Below are positions 42,690 to 51,533 of a DNA stretch of 52,051 nucleotides, in pieces; positions within the stretch are counted from its first letter, which is position 1, and every line of letters starts with the position of its first letter. This DNA is from an uncultured Mycoplasmatota bacterium (lineage in GTDB: Bacteria > Bacillota_I > Bacilli_A > RF39 > UBA660). The notes beneath the pieces are model-generated. The model was given only the letters and a program-made list of their open reading frames with translations. It was not told the DNA's origin and searched no databases. The stretch covers positions 1-52,051 of the forward strand of contig UQRY01000008.1 of assembly GCA_900543675.1 (NCBI GenBank), in the 5' to 3' direction. The position numbers and the translations under genes were made by a program.

Positions 42690-42750
42690 ACTTTTTCTTC
42701 CTTTCTCATGCCATTATTCTACACGGAACAAGTATACTTTTCAAGAAAAA

Positions 42751-42770
42751 AGATAGGAATTTTCCTATCT
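42751..42770 (-). terminator. Terminator of the NatAB-type operon
   Basis: AGATAGGAA (42751-42759) and TTCCTATCT (42762-42770) with a 2-base centre and a T-run on the minus strand; overlaps the stop codon. Confidence 0.75.
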
Positions 42771-44097
42771 ATACATCTTTACTTTTTGCTGCTTTAAATA
42801 AGCGATGCCACATTTTATCCGTCGAATAGTTTAAGATTCCTACTTTATAAATCTTTAGTCCATATTTGATTGTGAAATATAAGAAGACAATTAAAACCGC
42901 TATAGAGATCAAACAATCGACGATACTGATTTGACCAATGACTAACAAGGCTGGAGATAGTAGACATGACAAGAATGGTACATAGGATAAAATACGAATA
43001 AATATACTTCCTTCAAACATTCCTGCCATAATGGCTAAATAATAGCCAACTAAACTGATCATAATAATTGGTGTTTGAATCTGTTGGAAATCCTCCATGT
43101 TTACAGTCATTGAAGCTAATATTCCAGCTACTAATGAGTAAGCAATAAAGGATAAAATCATTAAAATCAAAGTAATTGGAATGATATAAACCAATTTATC
43201 TACGAATCCAGTTTCTACTAGAGTTTGCCATACTCCAGAAATTTCTGTTGTTATACCACTAGTTAAGCTCGAACCGGTTACCAGCATATTTCGCAAGAAT
43301 AATCCAATACCTGCATAGAGAATCAATAATACTCCTTGGGTAATCACAAAGACATTGCTGGCTAATACTTTAGAGAAAAAATGTACTTTGGGACTGACGT
43401 TAGAAATGATAATCTCCATACTTCTTGTTGATTTTTCTTCGTTAATTTCTGTTCCTATCATCTGAACTAAGAATAAAACTAACATAAAGAATGGTAGAAT
43501 TACCGTCGGAAAGACAGTTCCCATAATTAGTGACATGTTCTCATCTTCGTTTTGAGCAGCATCGTCTAAAATAATTCTATCGATCGTAATTGGGGTATTA
43601 ATTTTTTCTAATTCTTCAAGGTCGATATCGGTTAGGCTCATCGCTACTTCTGTTTTGGTTGAAGATAAGACTTGAACCAATAATTGATAAATCATCGTAT
43701 CTATTTTTTGATCAGAAATTACTTTAGCTTGGAGGTAATTATCTTCATCATCTGTGAAAATAATACCAATTTTATCTGATTTAGCTAATTCTTTTTCTAA
43801 GTCTTGTTGATTCCCAGAAAAAGTCTCAATACTAGTTTCTGATTCTGTAGTAAGTAGTTGATTATACTCTTCGATATAATTTTCAAAAGTTTTTTGGATA
43901 TCTGAATAATCTGTTTGATTTAACAAGACGATCTCTGTTTTTTGATCGAAATCTCCTCCAAAAAATTGGATGATACTATCGATGTTGATTAAACCAATAA
44001 TTAAAACCGCTAATAAAATATTCGCAATAAAGAACCATTTTGATTTTATTTTTTTCTTTAAACTTAACCCCGTTAGGTACCAAAATTTACTCGTCAT
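42769..44097 (-). CDS. ABC-2 type exporter permease, NatB-like
   Basis: 442 residues: first membrane helix at about 24-42, a large extracellular domain (about 45-185), then five or six helices from about 190 on. ILPFFMLVLFLVQMIGTEINEEKSTRSMEIIISN is interrupted here only for brevity of quotation: the EKSTRSMEIIISNVSP block is the ABC-2 signature. NatAB in Bacillus exports sodium; relatives export drugs or peptides. The gene overlaps that of its ATPase by 11 bp. Substrate unknown. Confidence 0.9.
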   Translation of the reverse strand: MTSKFWYLTGLSLKKKIKSKWFFIANILLAVLIIGLINIDSIIQFFGGDFDQKTEIVLLNQTDYSDIQKTFENYIEEYNQLLTTESETSIETFSGNQQDLEKELAKSDKIGIIFTDDEDNYLQAKVISDQKIDTMIYQLLVQVLSSTKTEVAMSLTDIDLEELEKINTPITIDRIILDDAAQNEDENMSLIMGTVFPTVILPFFMLVLFLVQMIGTEINEEKSTRSMEIIISNVSPKVHFFSKVLASNVFVITQGVLLILYAGIGLFLRNMLVTGSSLTSGITTEISGVWQTLVETGFVDKLVYIIPITLILMILSFIAYSLVAGILASMTVNMEDFQQIQTPIIMISLVGYYLAIMAGMFEGSIFIRILSYVPFLSCLLSPALLVIGQISIVDCLISIAVLIVFLYFTIKYGLKIYKVGILNYSTDKMWHRLFKAAKSKDV

Positions 44098-44983
44098 ATG
44101 CTTCCCCTACTTTCGCAATAAATATTTCATTTAAGGATGGTTCTTCAACGACAAACTTGGTAATTTTGTTTTTAGATACTGATTTAAACACTCGATCTAT
44201 ATCTGCTTCACTCTCAATTTTCACAATGAATTCTCCTGCTGTTTTTTCTACAGAAACCACACCTTTAATCTTTTCTAGTTCTTTTTTCTCAACGTCGCCT
44301 CGAATAAAGATATTTTTCTTTTGATAATCTCTTTTTATCTCTTTTAAATAACCTTCAATAACTGGTTTGCCCTTTACTAAAATCATTAACTTTTCACAAA
44401 ATAATTCAATGTGTTCCATTTGATGAGAAGAAAAGATAATGGAGCATCCTTCTTTTTGAAGTTCTAGTATTGCCTGTTTGAACATTTCTACGTTGATAGG
44501 ATCTAACCCAGTAAAAGGCTCATCTAGAATTAATAAACACGGGTGATTGATTACAGCTGAGATAAATTGAATCTTTTGTTGATTACCTTTAGATAATTCT
44601 TTAATTTTACGATTCTTATATTCTGTAATTTTAAAGCGTTCTAGCCATTCATCTAATGCCTGTAATATTTCTTTTTCTTGCATACCTTTTAGTATACCAT
44701 AGTAAAGAATTTGATCGACTACGGTCATCTTGGTCATCAAACTTCTTTCCTCTGTGACGAACCCGATTTTATCCGTAACACTGTAATCGATCTTTTTTCC
44801 ATCCAAAGTGATTTTTCCTTCTGTTGGCTCTAGAAGTCCCATAATCATTCTGAATGTCGTTGTTTTTCCGGCACCGTTTGCCCCTAGTAGACCAAAGATT
44901 TCTCCATCTTTCACCTCGAAAGAAAGATGATCAACAGCTAGATGCTCCCCATAGTACTTTGTGATATTTTCTACTTTCAACAT
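44087..44983 (-). CDS. ABC exporter ATPase, NatA-like
   Basis: 298 residues. Walker A GANGAGKTT (35-43), signature LSKGNQQK, Walker B LLILDEPFTGLD, H-loop SSHQMEH; a C-terminal accessory domain from about 215 ends in VVEEPSLNEIFIAKVGE, as in NatA-type proteins. It energises the permease whose gene overlaps its end. The YehR-type lipoprotein gene is 22 bp upstream, so three genes probably form one operon, with the lipoprotein perhaps working at the outer face. Confidence 0.93.
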   Translation of the reverse strand: MLKVENITKYYGEHLAVDHLSFEVKDGEIFGLLGANGAGKTTTFRMIMGLLEPTEGKITLDGKKIDYSVTDKIGFVTEERSLMTKMTVVDQILYYGILKGMQEKEILQALDEWLERFKITEYKNRKIKELSKGNQQKIQFISAVINHPCLLILDEPFTGLDPINVEMFKQAILELQKEGCSIIFSSHQMEHIELFCEKLMILVKGKPVIEGYLKEIKRDYQKKNIFIRGDVEKKELEKIKGVVSVEKTAGEFIVKIESEADIDRVFKSVSKNKITKFVVEEPSLNEIFIAKVGEAYDE

Positions 44984-45005
44984 TTGTATCTCTCCTACTT
45001 CAAGT

Positions 45006-45497
45006 TTATTTACAAGTAGCCCCTATGCTTTCATATAGTGCTTTTAGATCAGCTGCAGCTACTTTCCCATCTTTAATTAATGAAGCATTACTACTATCAA
45101 TTTCAATTAATCGATCGGTATCAATCTTGGCATAATTAATATTGATATCACTTATTAAAGTATCTCCTTTAATTTCAATCTTATAGTCGTAATATTCAAT
45201 ATCTTTGTATGCTTCATAAGAGTCATCGAGTAATGATTTATAGGCTTGTAGGTATTCCTCATTGTCAGAAGTTAATTTTTCTGTTGTATGAATAGACTCT
45301 ACATAGCCATCTTTTTCTACATACTGATACGTTAAATCAGCTTCTACTCCGGTTGTAGCTTGACCTGTTTTTGTACAGGTTACCGTTGTTTTATCTGCTT
45401 CTTTATCTACATCATTACTGGTCTTACCACAACCACTTAATGTGAATACAAAGATGAGCAAGATAACTATACTGAATATTTTGTACTGTTTCTTCAT
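45006..45497 (-). CDS. YehR-family lipoprotein (DUF1307)
   Basis: 163 residues from the ATG at 45497, after GGAGGAC; the open frame runs 29 codons further without support. Signal peptide with lipobox TLSGC (Cys about 22). The mature part has TTVTCTKTG at its start and YESIGATCK at the end, giving a conserved Cys pair typical of DUF1307. Function of YehR proteins is unknown. First gene of the NatAB-type operon. A perfect 9-bp inverted repeat lies 52-73 bp upstream and may be its operator. Confidence 0.82.
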   Translation of the reverse strand: MKKQYKIFSIVILLIFVFTLSGCGKTSNDVDKEADKTTVTCTKTGQATTGVEADLTYQYVEKDGYVESIHTTEKLTSDNEEYLQAYKSLLDDSYEAYKDIEYYDYKIEIKGDTLISDININYAKIDTDRLIEIDSSNASLIKDGKVAAADLKALYESIGATCK

Positions 45498-45548
45498 TTT
45501 TGTCCTCCGTTTTTTTATTTTTCTCTTCACATGAGAATGAAAATTTAC

Positions 45549-45570
45549 TATGTTACTTTCTAGTAACATA
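45549..45570. promoter_or_regulatory. Inverted repeat, possible operator of the YehR-NatAB unit
   Basis: TATGTTACT (45549-45557), TTCT, AGTAACATA (45562-45570): a perfect 9-bp repeat with 4-nt centre, upstream of the lipoprotein start. No T-run, so an operator is more likely than a terminator. Confidence 0.5.
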
Positions 45571-45636
45571 TACCCATTAATCATACCATAATTTTCTAAA
45601 AAGAGCTAGTGAAATAACCGACAAATTCCTAAAGAA

Positions 45637-45661
45637 AAACTTTCCCTAAAGGGGAGAGTTT
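45637..45661 (-). terminator. Terminator of the coat-protein operon
   Basis: AAACTTTCCC (45637-45646) and GGGAGAGTTT (45652-45661), 10-bp stem with one wobble, T-run on the minus strand. Confidence 0.8.
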
Positions 45662-45989
45662 ATTCTTCATCTAATTCTAATTTTTCTAAATTCTCTGTAG
45701 CGGTTAGGACTAGTTTTTGTACTTCTTTTTCAGGGGCCACTTCGTACTTGATCCAACCTTTTTGAAACAACAAATTTTTTATTTCTCGATAAGCATCTTT
45801 AACATCTTCAAACAAGATAAAATAATCTTCGTATAGATATTCATGAGATGCTTCATTTAAAAACTTAGAATAGTCATCTGCTAATTTTTCTTCTAATATT
45901 AATACACTGTTTAAATAATCACGAGCGTTTAATCTACTATTCTCTTCTACTTCACAATAGGGATTTTTTATTTCTTGATTAATCTTCAT
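45660..45989 (-). CDS. CotF-family spore coat protein
   Basis: 109 residues. SRLNARDYLNSVLILEEKLA, KFLNEASHEYLYEDY and KNLLFQKGWIKYEVA reproduce the Coat_F pattern (N-x-RDxLND-x-L-x-x-EK, x-N-E-A-S-x-x-x-L, and Q-x-x-G-W). The fold is a ferritin-like helical bundle without metal ligands. CotF proteins are found in the spore coat, made in the mother cell. It overlaps the small gene upstream by 11 bp. With SspI, GerE, GerM and SpoIIIAH it adds to the evidence for sporulation. Confidence 0.85.
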   Translation of the reverse strand: MKINQEIKNPYCEVEENSRLNARDYLNSVLILEEKLADDYSKFLNEASHEYLYEDYFILFEDVKDAYREIKNLLFQKGWIKYEVAPEKEVQKLVLTATENLEKLELDEE

Positions 45990-46212
45990 TGCTTTCCTCC
46001 TCTACTTGTCTTTCTCCTTTTAGAATAGAAAGAATTAATTGTAGGTGATTGTAATGCATTACCATTAAAGAGTGAAACAATTCTCTTATTTCTTCATCTT
46101 CTACTTGTTCTAAGAAGAGATGGAGTTGTTTCCAAACAATGATACTTTGTTCAAATGATTGTTTTAATGAAAAAAGATCTTGGATAGAAATTATTTGTGG
46201 TACTGTATCCAT
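45979..46212 (-). CDS. Small helical partner of the CotF-like protein
   Basis: 77 residues, two predicted helices joined by a short acidic turn (QVEDEEIRELF), so it looks like half of a ferritin-like bundle. The ATG follows TTAGGAG and the end overlaps the CotF-like gene, so the two are translationally coupled. Paired small coat-like proteins are common in Firmicutes, and this one is probably also a coat component. Sequence alone would not justify the call. Confidence 0.6.
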   Translation of the reverse strand: MDTVPQIISIQDLFSLKQSFEQSIIVWKQLHLFLEQVEDEEIRELFHSLMVMHYNHLQLILSILKGERQVEEESNED

Positions 46213-46276
46213 ATATAATCATCTCCTAATTATATATTGATCCAACTGATAAAATAAAATTCATTCAAGATCTAAA

Positions 46277-47032
46277 CTATCTCTTTTTTTCTTTTTTTTG
46301 TTTTTTTCTCAGTTTTCGTCTCTTATTAGCTTGTTCTATTTTGGTTAAAACTGAAGTCATTGATTTTAAAATTTTATCTCCCATAGGAACAGAAATCTTA
46401 ATTTTAGGGAAAACTTTAAATAAACGACCAACAAAGAAGTAATAATGAGATAAAAATTCTTTGATTTGTTTATCTATTTCAGAAGTAGAATCTTTTCTTA
46501 CGTGAGTGATTCGGTTACGTAATTTGCCCATAATGATGAAAGTTAAAATCGTATCTGCTACAAATATACATAAACTGATTAAACTAATCGTAATTAAGAT
46601 ATTCTTAGGTATTGATTTTAACACGCCTATTAGATAGGGATTTAATATATAGATAAAGATTAATCCTAAAGCCCCAAATAAGACAGCATTACCTAGGCAA
46701 ACTCTTCCTTCAAGGTTAAATCTACGATCAGAATAGTCCCACCATCTAGCCTTGAATATTTTTTCCATAAAATAACTAGTCACATATTCTAGGATTGAAG
46801 CACCAACCGCTGCTAGAATAAATAAGGTTATAGGATCTCCTTGATAACGCGTTAATAAAAGATAAGCTAATACTCCTCCGCAACCATATATTGGGCAGTA
46901 TGGTCCTAATAAGAATCCTCGATCTAAAACGATTCTTTTTTCTAAATAAGTGACGCATAAGCATTCAATCATCCAACCAATAATTGAGTAACATAAAAAC
47001 AATAAAAATAATAAACATAATGTGTACATCAT
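46277..47032 (-). CDS. Integral membrane protein, CmpB/DUF1113 family, with basic tail
   Basis: 251 residues, about five membrane helices in the first 175. Family blocks SIIGWMIECL, RGFLLGPYCPIYGCGGV, ASILEYVTSYFMEKIF and WWDYSDRRFNLEGRVCLG are clear. The C-terminal 70 residues are cytoplasmic and end in a Lys/Arg-rich tail (RRKLRKKQKKEKKR), which may bind lipid heads or nucleic acid. It is paralogous to the gene at 36283, which lacks the tail. The database label putative ABC transporter permease is not backed by any ABC gene here. Confidence 0.85.
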   Translation of the reverse strand: MMYTLCLLFLLFLCYSIIGWMIECLCVTYLEKRIVLDRGFLLGPYCPIYGCGGVLAYLLLTRYQGDPITLFILAAVGASILEYVTSYFMEKIFKARWWDYSDRRFNLEGRVCLGNAVLFGALGLIFIYILNPYLIGVLKSIPKNILITISLISLCIFVADTILTFIIMGKLRNRITHVRKDSTSEIDKQIKEFLSHYYFFVGRLFKVFPKIKISVPMGDKILKSMTSVLTKIEQANKRRKLRKKQKKEKKR

Positions 47033-47085
47033 AAAACCTCTTTTCTTTATCCTACCATATGTAGAGAAAAAAAGAAATATTGAAG

Positions 47086-49272
47086 TTATTCGTTGGTATT
47101 GTATTTAGGAGCAAAAGTTAAAGCAAGTGCCATTTGACCGGCGATATATTCCGTTCCTGCCGGGATGCTTTGACTAGTTAAATAGCCATCTCCTGTTGTT
47201 TGATAGTCAATATTCGTATAATTCAGATAAGTAGTAACGTCTTTTTTACTCCAGAGAGTCATATCAGGAATAGTATATTTGGTTCCATTAGTTACTAGGA
47301 ATACTTTAGAACCTTTATTTAATGTAATATTTTTATTTGGGTACTGATTAATAATTCTATCGCCATTTCCGATCGTTACTACAGTTAATCCGTTTTTCTC
47401 TAATGTAGCTTTAACAGAAGCAACATCTTTATTCTGATAATTTTCTAGAGTGTAAGTATTATCTGTTGTCGTGACTGGTTCATCTGCATCATAAATGTGG
47501 TAATACTTACTAACGTTCTCCACTACTTCTTTGATCACACTAACTAAAGCATTAGGGGTATTAGGGGTAGGACGTTTTAGATTTGCATAGATAATAATCT
47601 CTGGATCTTCTTTAGGAAACATTCCTGCAAAACCACGAATAACATCACTTTCTCCTGTTAGATATCCAGTTCCATCGGTACTAGAAATTTGTGCAGTTCC
47701 GGTTTTGGCAATCAAGCCATATCCTTCCATATTATAAACACTTCCGGTACCTTCTAAAACAACACTTTCCATCAAATCTTTAATCTTGTCAGTGGTTTCT
47801 TTAGAAGCTACTCGTCCAAGTTCGGTTCTAGTATTTTCTTCAACAATATTTCCGTCACTGTCGACGATCTTATCGACAATATATGGCTGTAGTAAAATGC
47901 CATCATTCGCAACTGAAGTCAGTGCTTTGATATTTTGAATCGATGTCGTCATAATTCCTTGACCGAAACCAGCATTAAAGACTTCTGTTTCGTATTTAAA
48001 ATTAATTTTTCCGGCTACTTCTTTAGATAATTCGATTCCAGTTTTACTACCAAAACCTAGTTTTTTATAATAGTCCATTAGTGTCTCTCGACTCATATAT
48101 TTGTCGATCAACGTCACGATACCGACGTTACTTGATAAAGCAAAACCTCGATCATAACTGATCACACCCCAACCATTTCGATCGTGGTCACCAATTACTG
48201 TCCCATCTGTTGTAGTAAAGGTACCAGAAAGGAAGGTTTCATCGCCATTATATACTCCGGCTTCCATCGCTGCCATGTAAGAAAATATTTTCATGGTACT
48301 ACCTGGCTCGATCGCAACAGAAATATTTGGATCTAGATAGTTGGTAATATTTCTTTCGTTAGGATCAAAAGAAGGGGTGGTACTAATTCCCAAAATTTTT
48401 CCTGTCTTGGCTTCCGCAACGATAATATTCAACTGCTCGAAATCGTACTTATCATCAGCATTTTCTAGGGCCTGTTCCAAGAAAAATTGAACATTAGAAT
48501 CAACGGTTAGATAAATATTATCGCCATCTTTGGCTTCTTGTACCTGTTCTTTGGTATTAGCGATTTTATATCCTCGTAAATCTTTCTGATACTCTTTATA
48601 CCCATCTGTACCAGTTAGTTCATCATTAAATAGTGACTCGATACCTAGTTCTCCTGTAATTTTCCCATTTTCATCACTCTTGGCATATCCCAAAGTGTAA
48701 GATAAAAAATCTCCCTTTGGATAATACCGTTTTTGCGTTTCAATAAAATCAATACCATCTAAGTTTAAAGCGACAATCTTATCTTTGACGAGTTCAGTTA
48801 ATCCTTTTCCTTTACTACCAAATTCTGTCTGATATGGGGTTTCTCCTGTTGAAGTTTTTCTGTTTAACAACGCTAAGATCTCTTCTTTACTCATATCGAT
48901 CACAGTAGATAATTTTTCAGCTGTCATTTCTTTGTCTTTTACGTAGTTTCCTTCGCCACGAGATTCTGCTAGATAAGCAATTAGTGTATAGGAATATACA
49001 TTTTGAGCTAGAATATCTCCATTTACATCATAGATCGTTCCTCTTTTGGCGAGTATCGTTTCATGTTCAGTCGTACGAGAAGCAGCAAAATCCTTTAGAT
49101 TTTTTCCATCCACTTCTGTTGATAGAGATAATACACCAGCACGAATAACTAAAATCATCATAATAATAAAGGTAATTCCTAGCACCAAATTAGCTATTTT
49201 AATATTAGGATTTATCATTTTCTTTTTGTTTTTCTGTTTTTTCTTCTTATTCTTATCCATTCTACTAACCAT
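47086..49272 (-). CDS. pbpB: Class B penicillin-binding protein with PASTA domains (FtsI/PbpB type)
   Basis: 728 residues. Basic N-terminus, membrane helix (about 27-46), dimerisation domain with LAKRGTIYDVNG, transpeptidase with STMK (325-328), SSN (380-382) and KTG (523-525), then two PASTA-like modules (about 605-665 and 666-728). Length and two PASTA units favour Bacillus PbpB, the division transpeptidase, over SpoVD, which has one. It is not in a dcw cluster here (no mraY, murE or mraW alongside). A function in septal or spore peptidoglycan is expected. The start may be the fifth codon, another ATG. Confidence 0.88.
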   Translation of the reverse strand: MVSRMDKNKKKKQKNKKKMINPNIKIANLVLGITFIIMMILVIRAGVLSLSTEVDGKNLKDFAASRTTEHETILAKRGTIYDVNGDILAQNVYSYTLIAYLAESRGEGNYVKDKEMTAEKLSTVIDMSKEEILALLNRKTSTGETPYQTEFGSKGKGLTELVKDKIVALNLDGIDFIETQKRYYPKGDFLSYTLGYAKSDENGKITGELGIESLFNDELTGTDGYKEYQKDLRGYKIANTKEQVQEAKDGDNIYLTVDSNVQFFLEQALENADDKYDFEQLNIIVAEAKTGKILGISTTPSFDPNERNITNYLDPNISVAIEPGSTMKIFSYMAAMEAGVYNGDETFLSGTFTTTDGTVIGDHDRNGWGVISYDRGFALSSNVGIVTLIDKYMSRETLMDYYKKLGFGSKTGIELSKEVAGKINFKYETEVFNAGFGQGIMTTSIQNIKALTSVANDGILLQPYIVDKIVDSDGNIVEENTRTELGRVASKETTDKIKDLMESVVLEGTGSVYNMEGYGLIAKTGTAQISSTDGTGYLTGESDVIRGFAGMFPKEDPEIIIYANLKRPTPNTPNALVSVIKEVVENVSKYYHIYDADEPVTTTDNTYTLENYQNKDVASVKATLEKNGLTVVTIGNGDRIINQYPNKNITLNKGSKVFLVTNGTKYTIPDMTLWSKKDVTTYLNYTNIDYQTTGDGYLTSQSIPAGTEYIAGQMALALTFAPKYNTNE

Positions 49273-49475
49273 TCCTTATCTTGATACAATTATACCAAGA
49301 AGATGAAGATTTTACTAGTAGTGGTTTAATAAAAGAATATAATTTTTCATGTACTAAACATTATTTTTTAGCTTCTTTGTTTTATTAATAAAATTGTTTT
49401 CTGTTCTAATTCTTAACTCATGTAAATTCTTCCTAAATTTCTTTTTTTATTTTTTTCTACTACTCTAATACAGAA

Positions 49476-49505
49476 AATAGTCAAGTAAAAATACACTTGA
49501 CTATT
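49476..49505 (-). terminator. Terminator of the large prepilin-like gene
   Basis: AATAGTCAAGT (49476-49486) and ACTTGACTATT (49495-49505), perfect 11-bp stem, loop of 8, overlapping the stop codon; a short T-run follows on the minus strand. Confidence 0.75.
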
Positions 49506-51369
49506 TATTATATATTTCTATTTTATTGATTGTAGTCTTAATACCAGAAGCTGTATAGCTACCTGAATCATAGCAATAGGCATTAATATTAATAGAAGAA
49601 TAATTTGTAGTATCTATTTCATAATTCCAAGACACATTATTTCCTTTAGGTCCACTATAAATCACTTTTCCATCCGCCTTGATAGTAAATGTAGCACTAT
49701 AATTATAATGCTGAACAATTCCTGATAATTTAAAAGTATTATAATTGGACACATCAAAAGTATAATCCATATATACTGCAGCGTCTCGTTGACCGTGTCC
49801 CGAGCTGGCCCATGAGCTTAACCCTGTAATCGTTACTCCATTTTGATGGTTTTTTCCAGCTGTATATCCATCGTTATAACCACGATTATAAGCATTAGTT
49901 GGGTTTTCTACTGTTCCTGTAATTCCTAAAATGGTATTTCCTTCTAGGATTTTATTTGCACTTAACCCTATTACTGAAGCAAGAGAAGAGTATGAGATAT
50001 ATTTTTCCGATACATTACTAAAGTTGCCGTAACTTGCAGCTGGATAATATCCATAGTCAGTAGCAAAATAAATACGATTGTTATAGTGCCATGCGGTATC
50101 ACCAGTAACATTGCTAGAACTTGCTCGACTTGGCATATTCCCAGTCACTTTATTTCCGTTTACCCAAGCAGTTCTTCCACTTAGTATTTGAGAAGCAGTC
50201 GCATTGGCTTGAGTTTGACTAGAGAGTGATGAAGCTGTTATTTTTCCACTTCCATTGTGATAGCCAGCTGGTATTGTGTAACTTCCTCCGGCATTTATGG
50301 TTTGATTTACTGCTCCTCGGTTAGGCATCGTTCCAGTTACCTTCTTTCCTTTTACCCAAGCTGTCTTTCCACTTAATATTTGAGCAGCTGTCGCATCTCC
50401 ATCTCCACTACTACAAGCATATATCGTTTGTATTGGATTAGCCGTTATATTTCCTAATTTATCTTTTACTTGAATTTCGGCGTTAGTACTTATCGCATAG
50501 ACTTTACTCGTATCTCTTACCCAAGTTGCTCCGTCATCAAAAGAATATATTGCATCTCCTTTATCTACACCGATTCCACTATCACTGACATTACTGATTT
50601 CTACTTCAATCTGATTCCCATCGATAATCGCATGTTCATCACTCACTAAACTAAATACCGGTCCTTTAGAATCTGCTCTTACAATATGATTATTCATATT
50701 ACTTACATTGTTAGCCTGATCGATTGCCCTTACATAGATGTTTCCATTATAATTTTCATATTCTTGATTATTAGGATTTAAAGTTACCCAGTTTAATAAA
50801 TCTTTTGTATATTCGTATCGATCAATATCAATATTATAAGGATTACTACTACTATATGTTCCATATACATATCTTGCCCAATCTCCTTCTTGGTAACTTT
50901 GGGTATGCGTTGTATCTTCATATAGTTCATAGTTTACTACAAAGTTTCCACTAAATCCCTTACAATATAAAGGAAGTCCTCCTTCTGCTTCATGAACAAT
51001 TTTTCCCTTCTTATCTTTACAAGTTAAGTAAGCTTGATATTCATTTCCTTTACCACTTGTATTATCAATAATAATATTTCCTGTACAATTGATATCCTCT
51101 TCTTCGATTAATCCTTCATTTAATAAAGTATCATAAGGAACATTGAAGCAATCACTACTAGCGTTCGTCATTTCTCCTCGGTAGTTTTTGACATATAACT
51201 TACTGGCTTCATACGCTAACTTTTCTAGAGTCTGATATTTCTTCTCACTATTTCCATACGTTAAATTTCTAACTGCAGGCAAGGCAATTGCCATTAGTAC
51301 CCCAATTAAAATAATAACCACTAATAACTCGATTAATGTAAATCCTCTTTTTCTCAAATTTTTACTCAT
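49501..51369 (-). CDS. Large prepilin-like protein with Ig-like and tail-fibre-like repeats
   Basis: 622 residues, three times the size of an ordinary pilin. Leader MSKNLRKRG is followed by FTLIELLVVIILIGV, with Glu at +5. Next come a pilin-like part with cysteines (about 35-140), a beta-rich Ig-like region (about 140-320, with YVRAIDQANNVSNM and DDGATWV), and repeats at 326-351, 390-415 and 470-488. The first two read ATA(A/S)QILSG(K/R)TAWV followed by GKKVTGTMPNR or GNKVTGNMPSR, a pattern usual in phage tail fibres. The end is a jelly-roll-like domain rich in Tyr, Asn and Ser. It could be a tip adhesin. Its promoter contains a G10 tract. Confidence 0.85.
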   Translation of the reverse strand: MSKNLRKRGFTLIELLVVIILIGVLMAIALPAVRNLTYGNSEKKYQTLEKLAYEASKLYVKNYRGEMTNASSDCFNVPYDTLLNEGLIEEEDINCTGNIIIDNTSGKGNEYQAYLTCKDKKGKIVHEAEGGLPLYCKGFSGNFVVNYELYEDTTHTQSYQEGDWARYVYGTYSSSNPYNIDIDRYEYTKDLLNWVTLNPNNQEYENYNGNIYVRAIDQANNVSNMNNHIVRADSKGPVFSLVSDEHAIIDGNQIEVEISNVSDSGIGVDKGDAIYSFDDGATWVRDTSKVYAISTNAEIQVKDKLGNITANPIQTIYACSSGDGDATAAQILSGKTAWVKGKKVTGTMPNRGAVNQTINAGGSYTIPAGYHNGSGKITASSLSSQTQANATASQILSGRTAWVNGNKVTGNMPSRASSSNVTGDTAWHYNNRIYFATDYGYYPAASYGNFSNVSEKYISYSSLASVIGLSANKILEGNTILGITGTVENPTNAYNRGYNDGYTAGKNHQNGVTITGLSSWASSGHGQRDAAVYMDYTFDVSNYNTFKLSGIVQHYNYSATFTIKADGKVIYSGPKGNNVSWNYEIDTTNYSSININAYCYDSGSYTASGIKTTINKIEIYNK

Positions 51370-51400
51370 ATTACGGCTCCTTCTATTCTTTTCTATACTA

Positions 51401-51431
51401 AGTATACCCCCCCCCCAAGTCGTTTTGGCAA
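51401..51431 (-). promoter_or_regulatory. Promoter with a 10-G tract in its spacer
   Basis: Minus strand TTGCCA (51431-51426), spacer of 19 nt made of AAACGACTT plus ten G residues (51416-51407), then TATACT (51406-51401). Loss of two G residues would give the ideal 17-nt spacing. It lies 32 bp before the start of the large prepilin-like gene. Confidence 0.7.
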
Positions 51432-51533
51432 GAAAAAAATCCGCCGAAAAAATTTTTTTGACGAATTTTTTATTTCAATATAGAGGTAATCGGTTATTTT
51501 ATATAGAATGATAAAATATAGCCACGACTTCTC

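Noticed and set aside
46776..46964. 62-codon minus-strand frame inside the CmpB-like gene
   Set aside because: It is in another frame of a well-supported membrane protein gene and has no ribosome binding site.
49501..51369. Prophage, because of tail-fibre-like repeats
   Set aside because: No other phage gene is near, and the protein has a prepilin leader.
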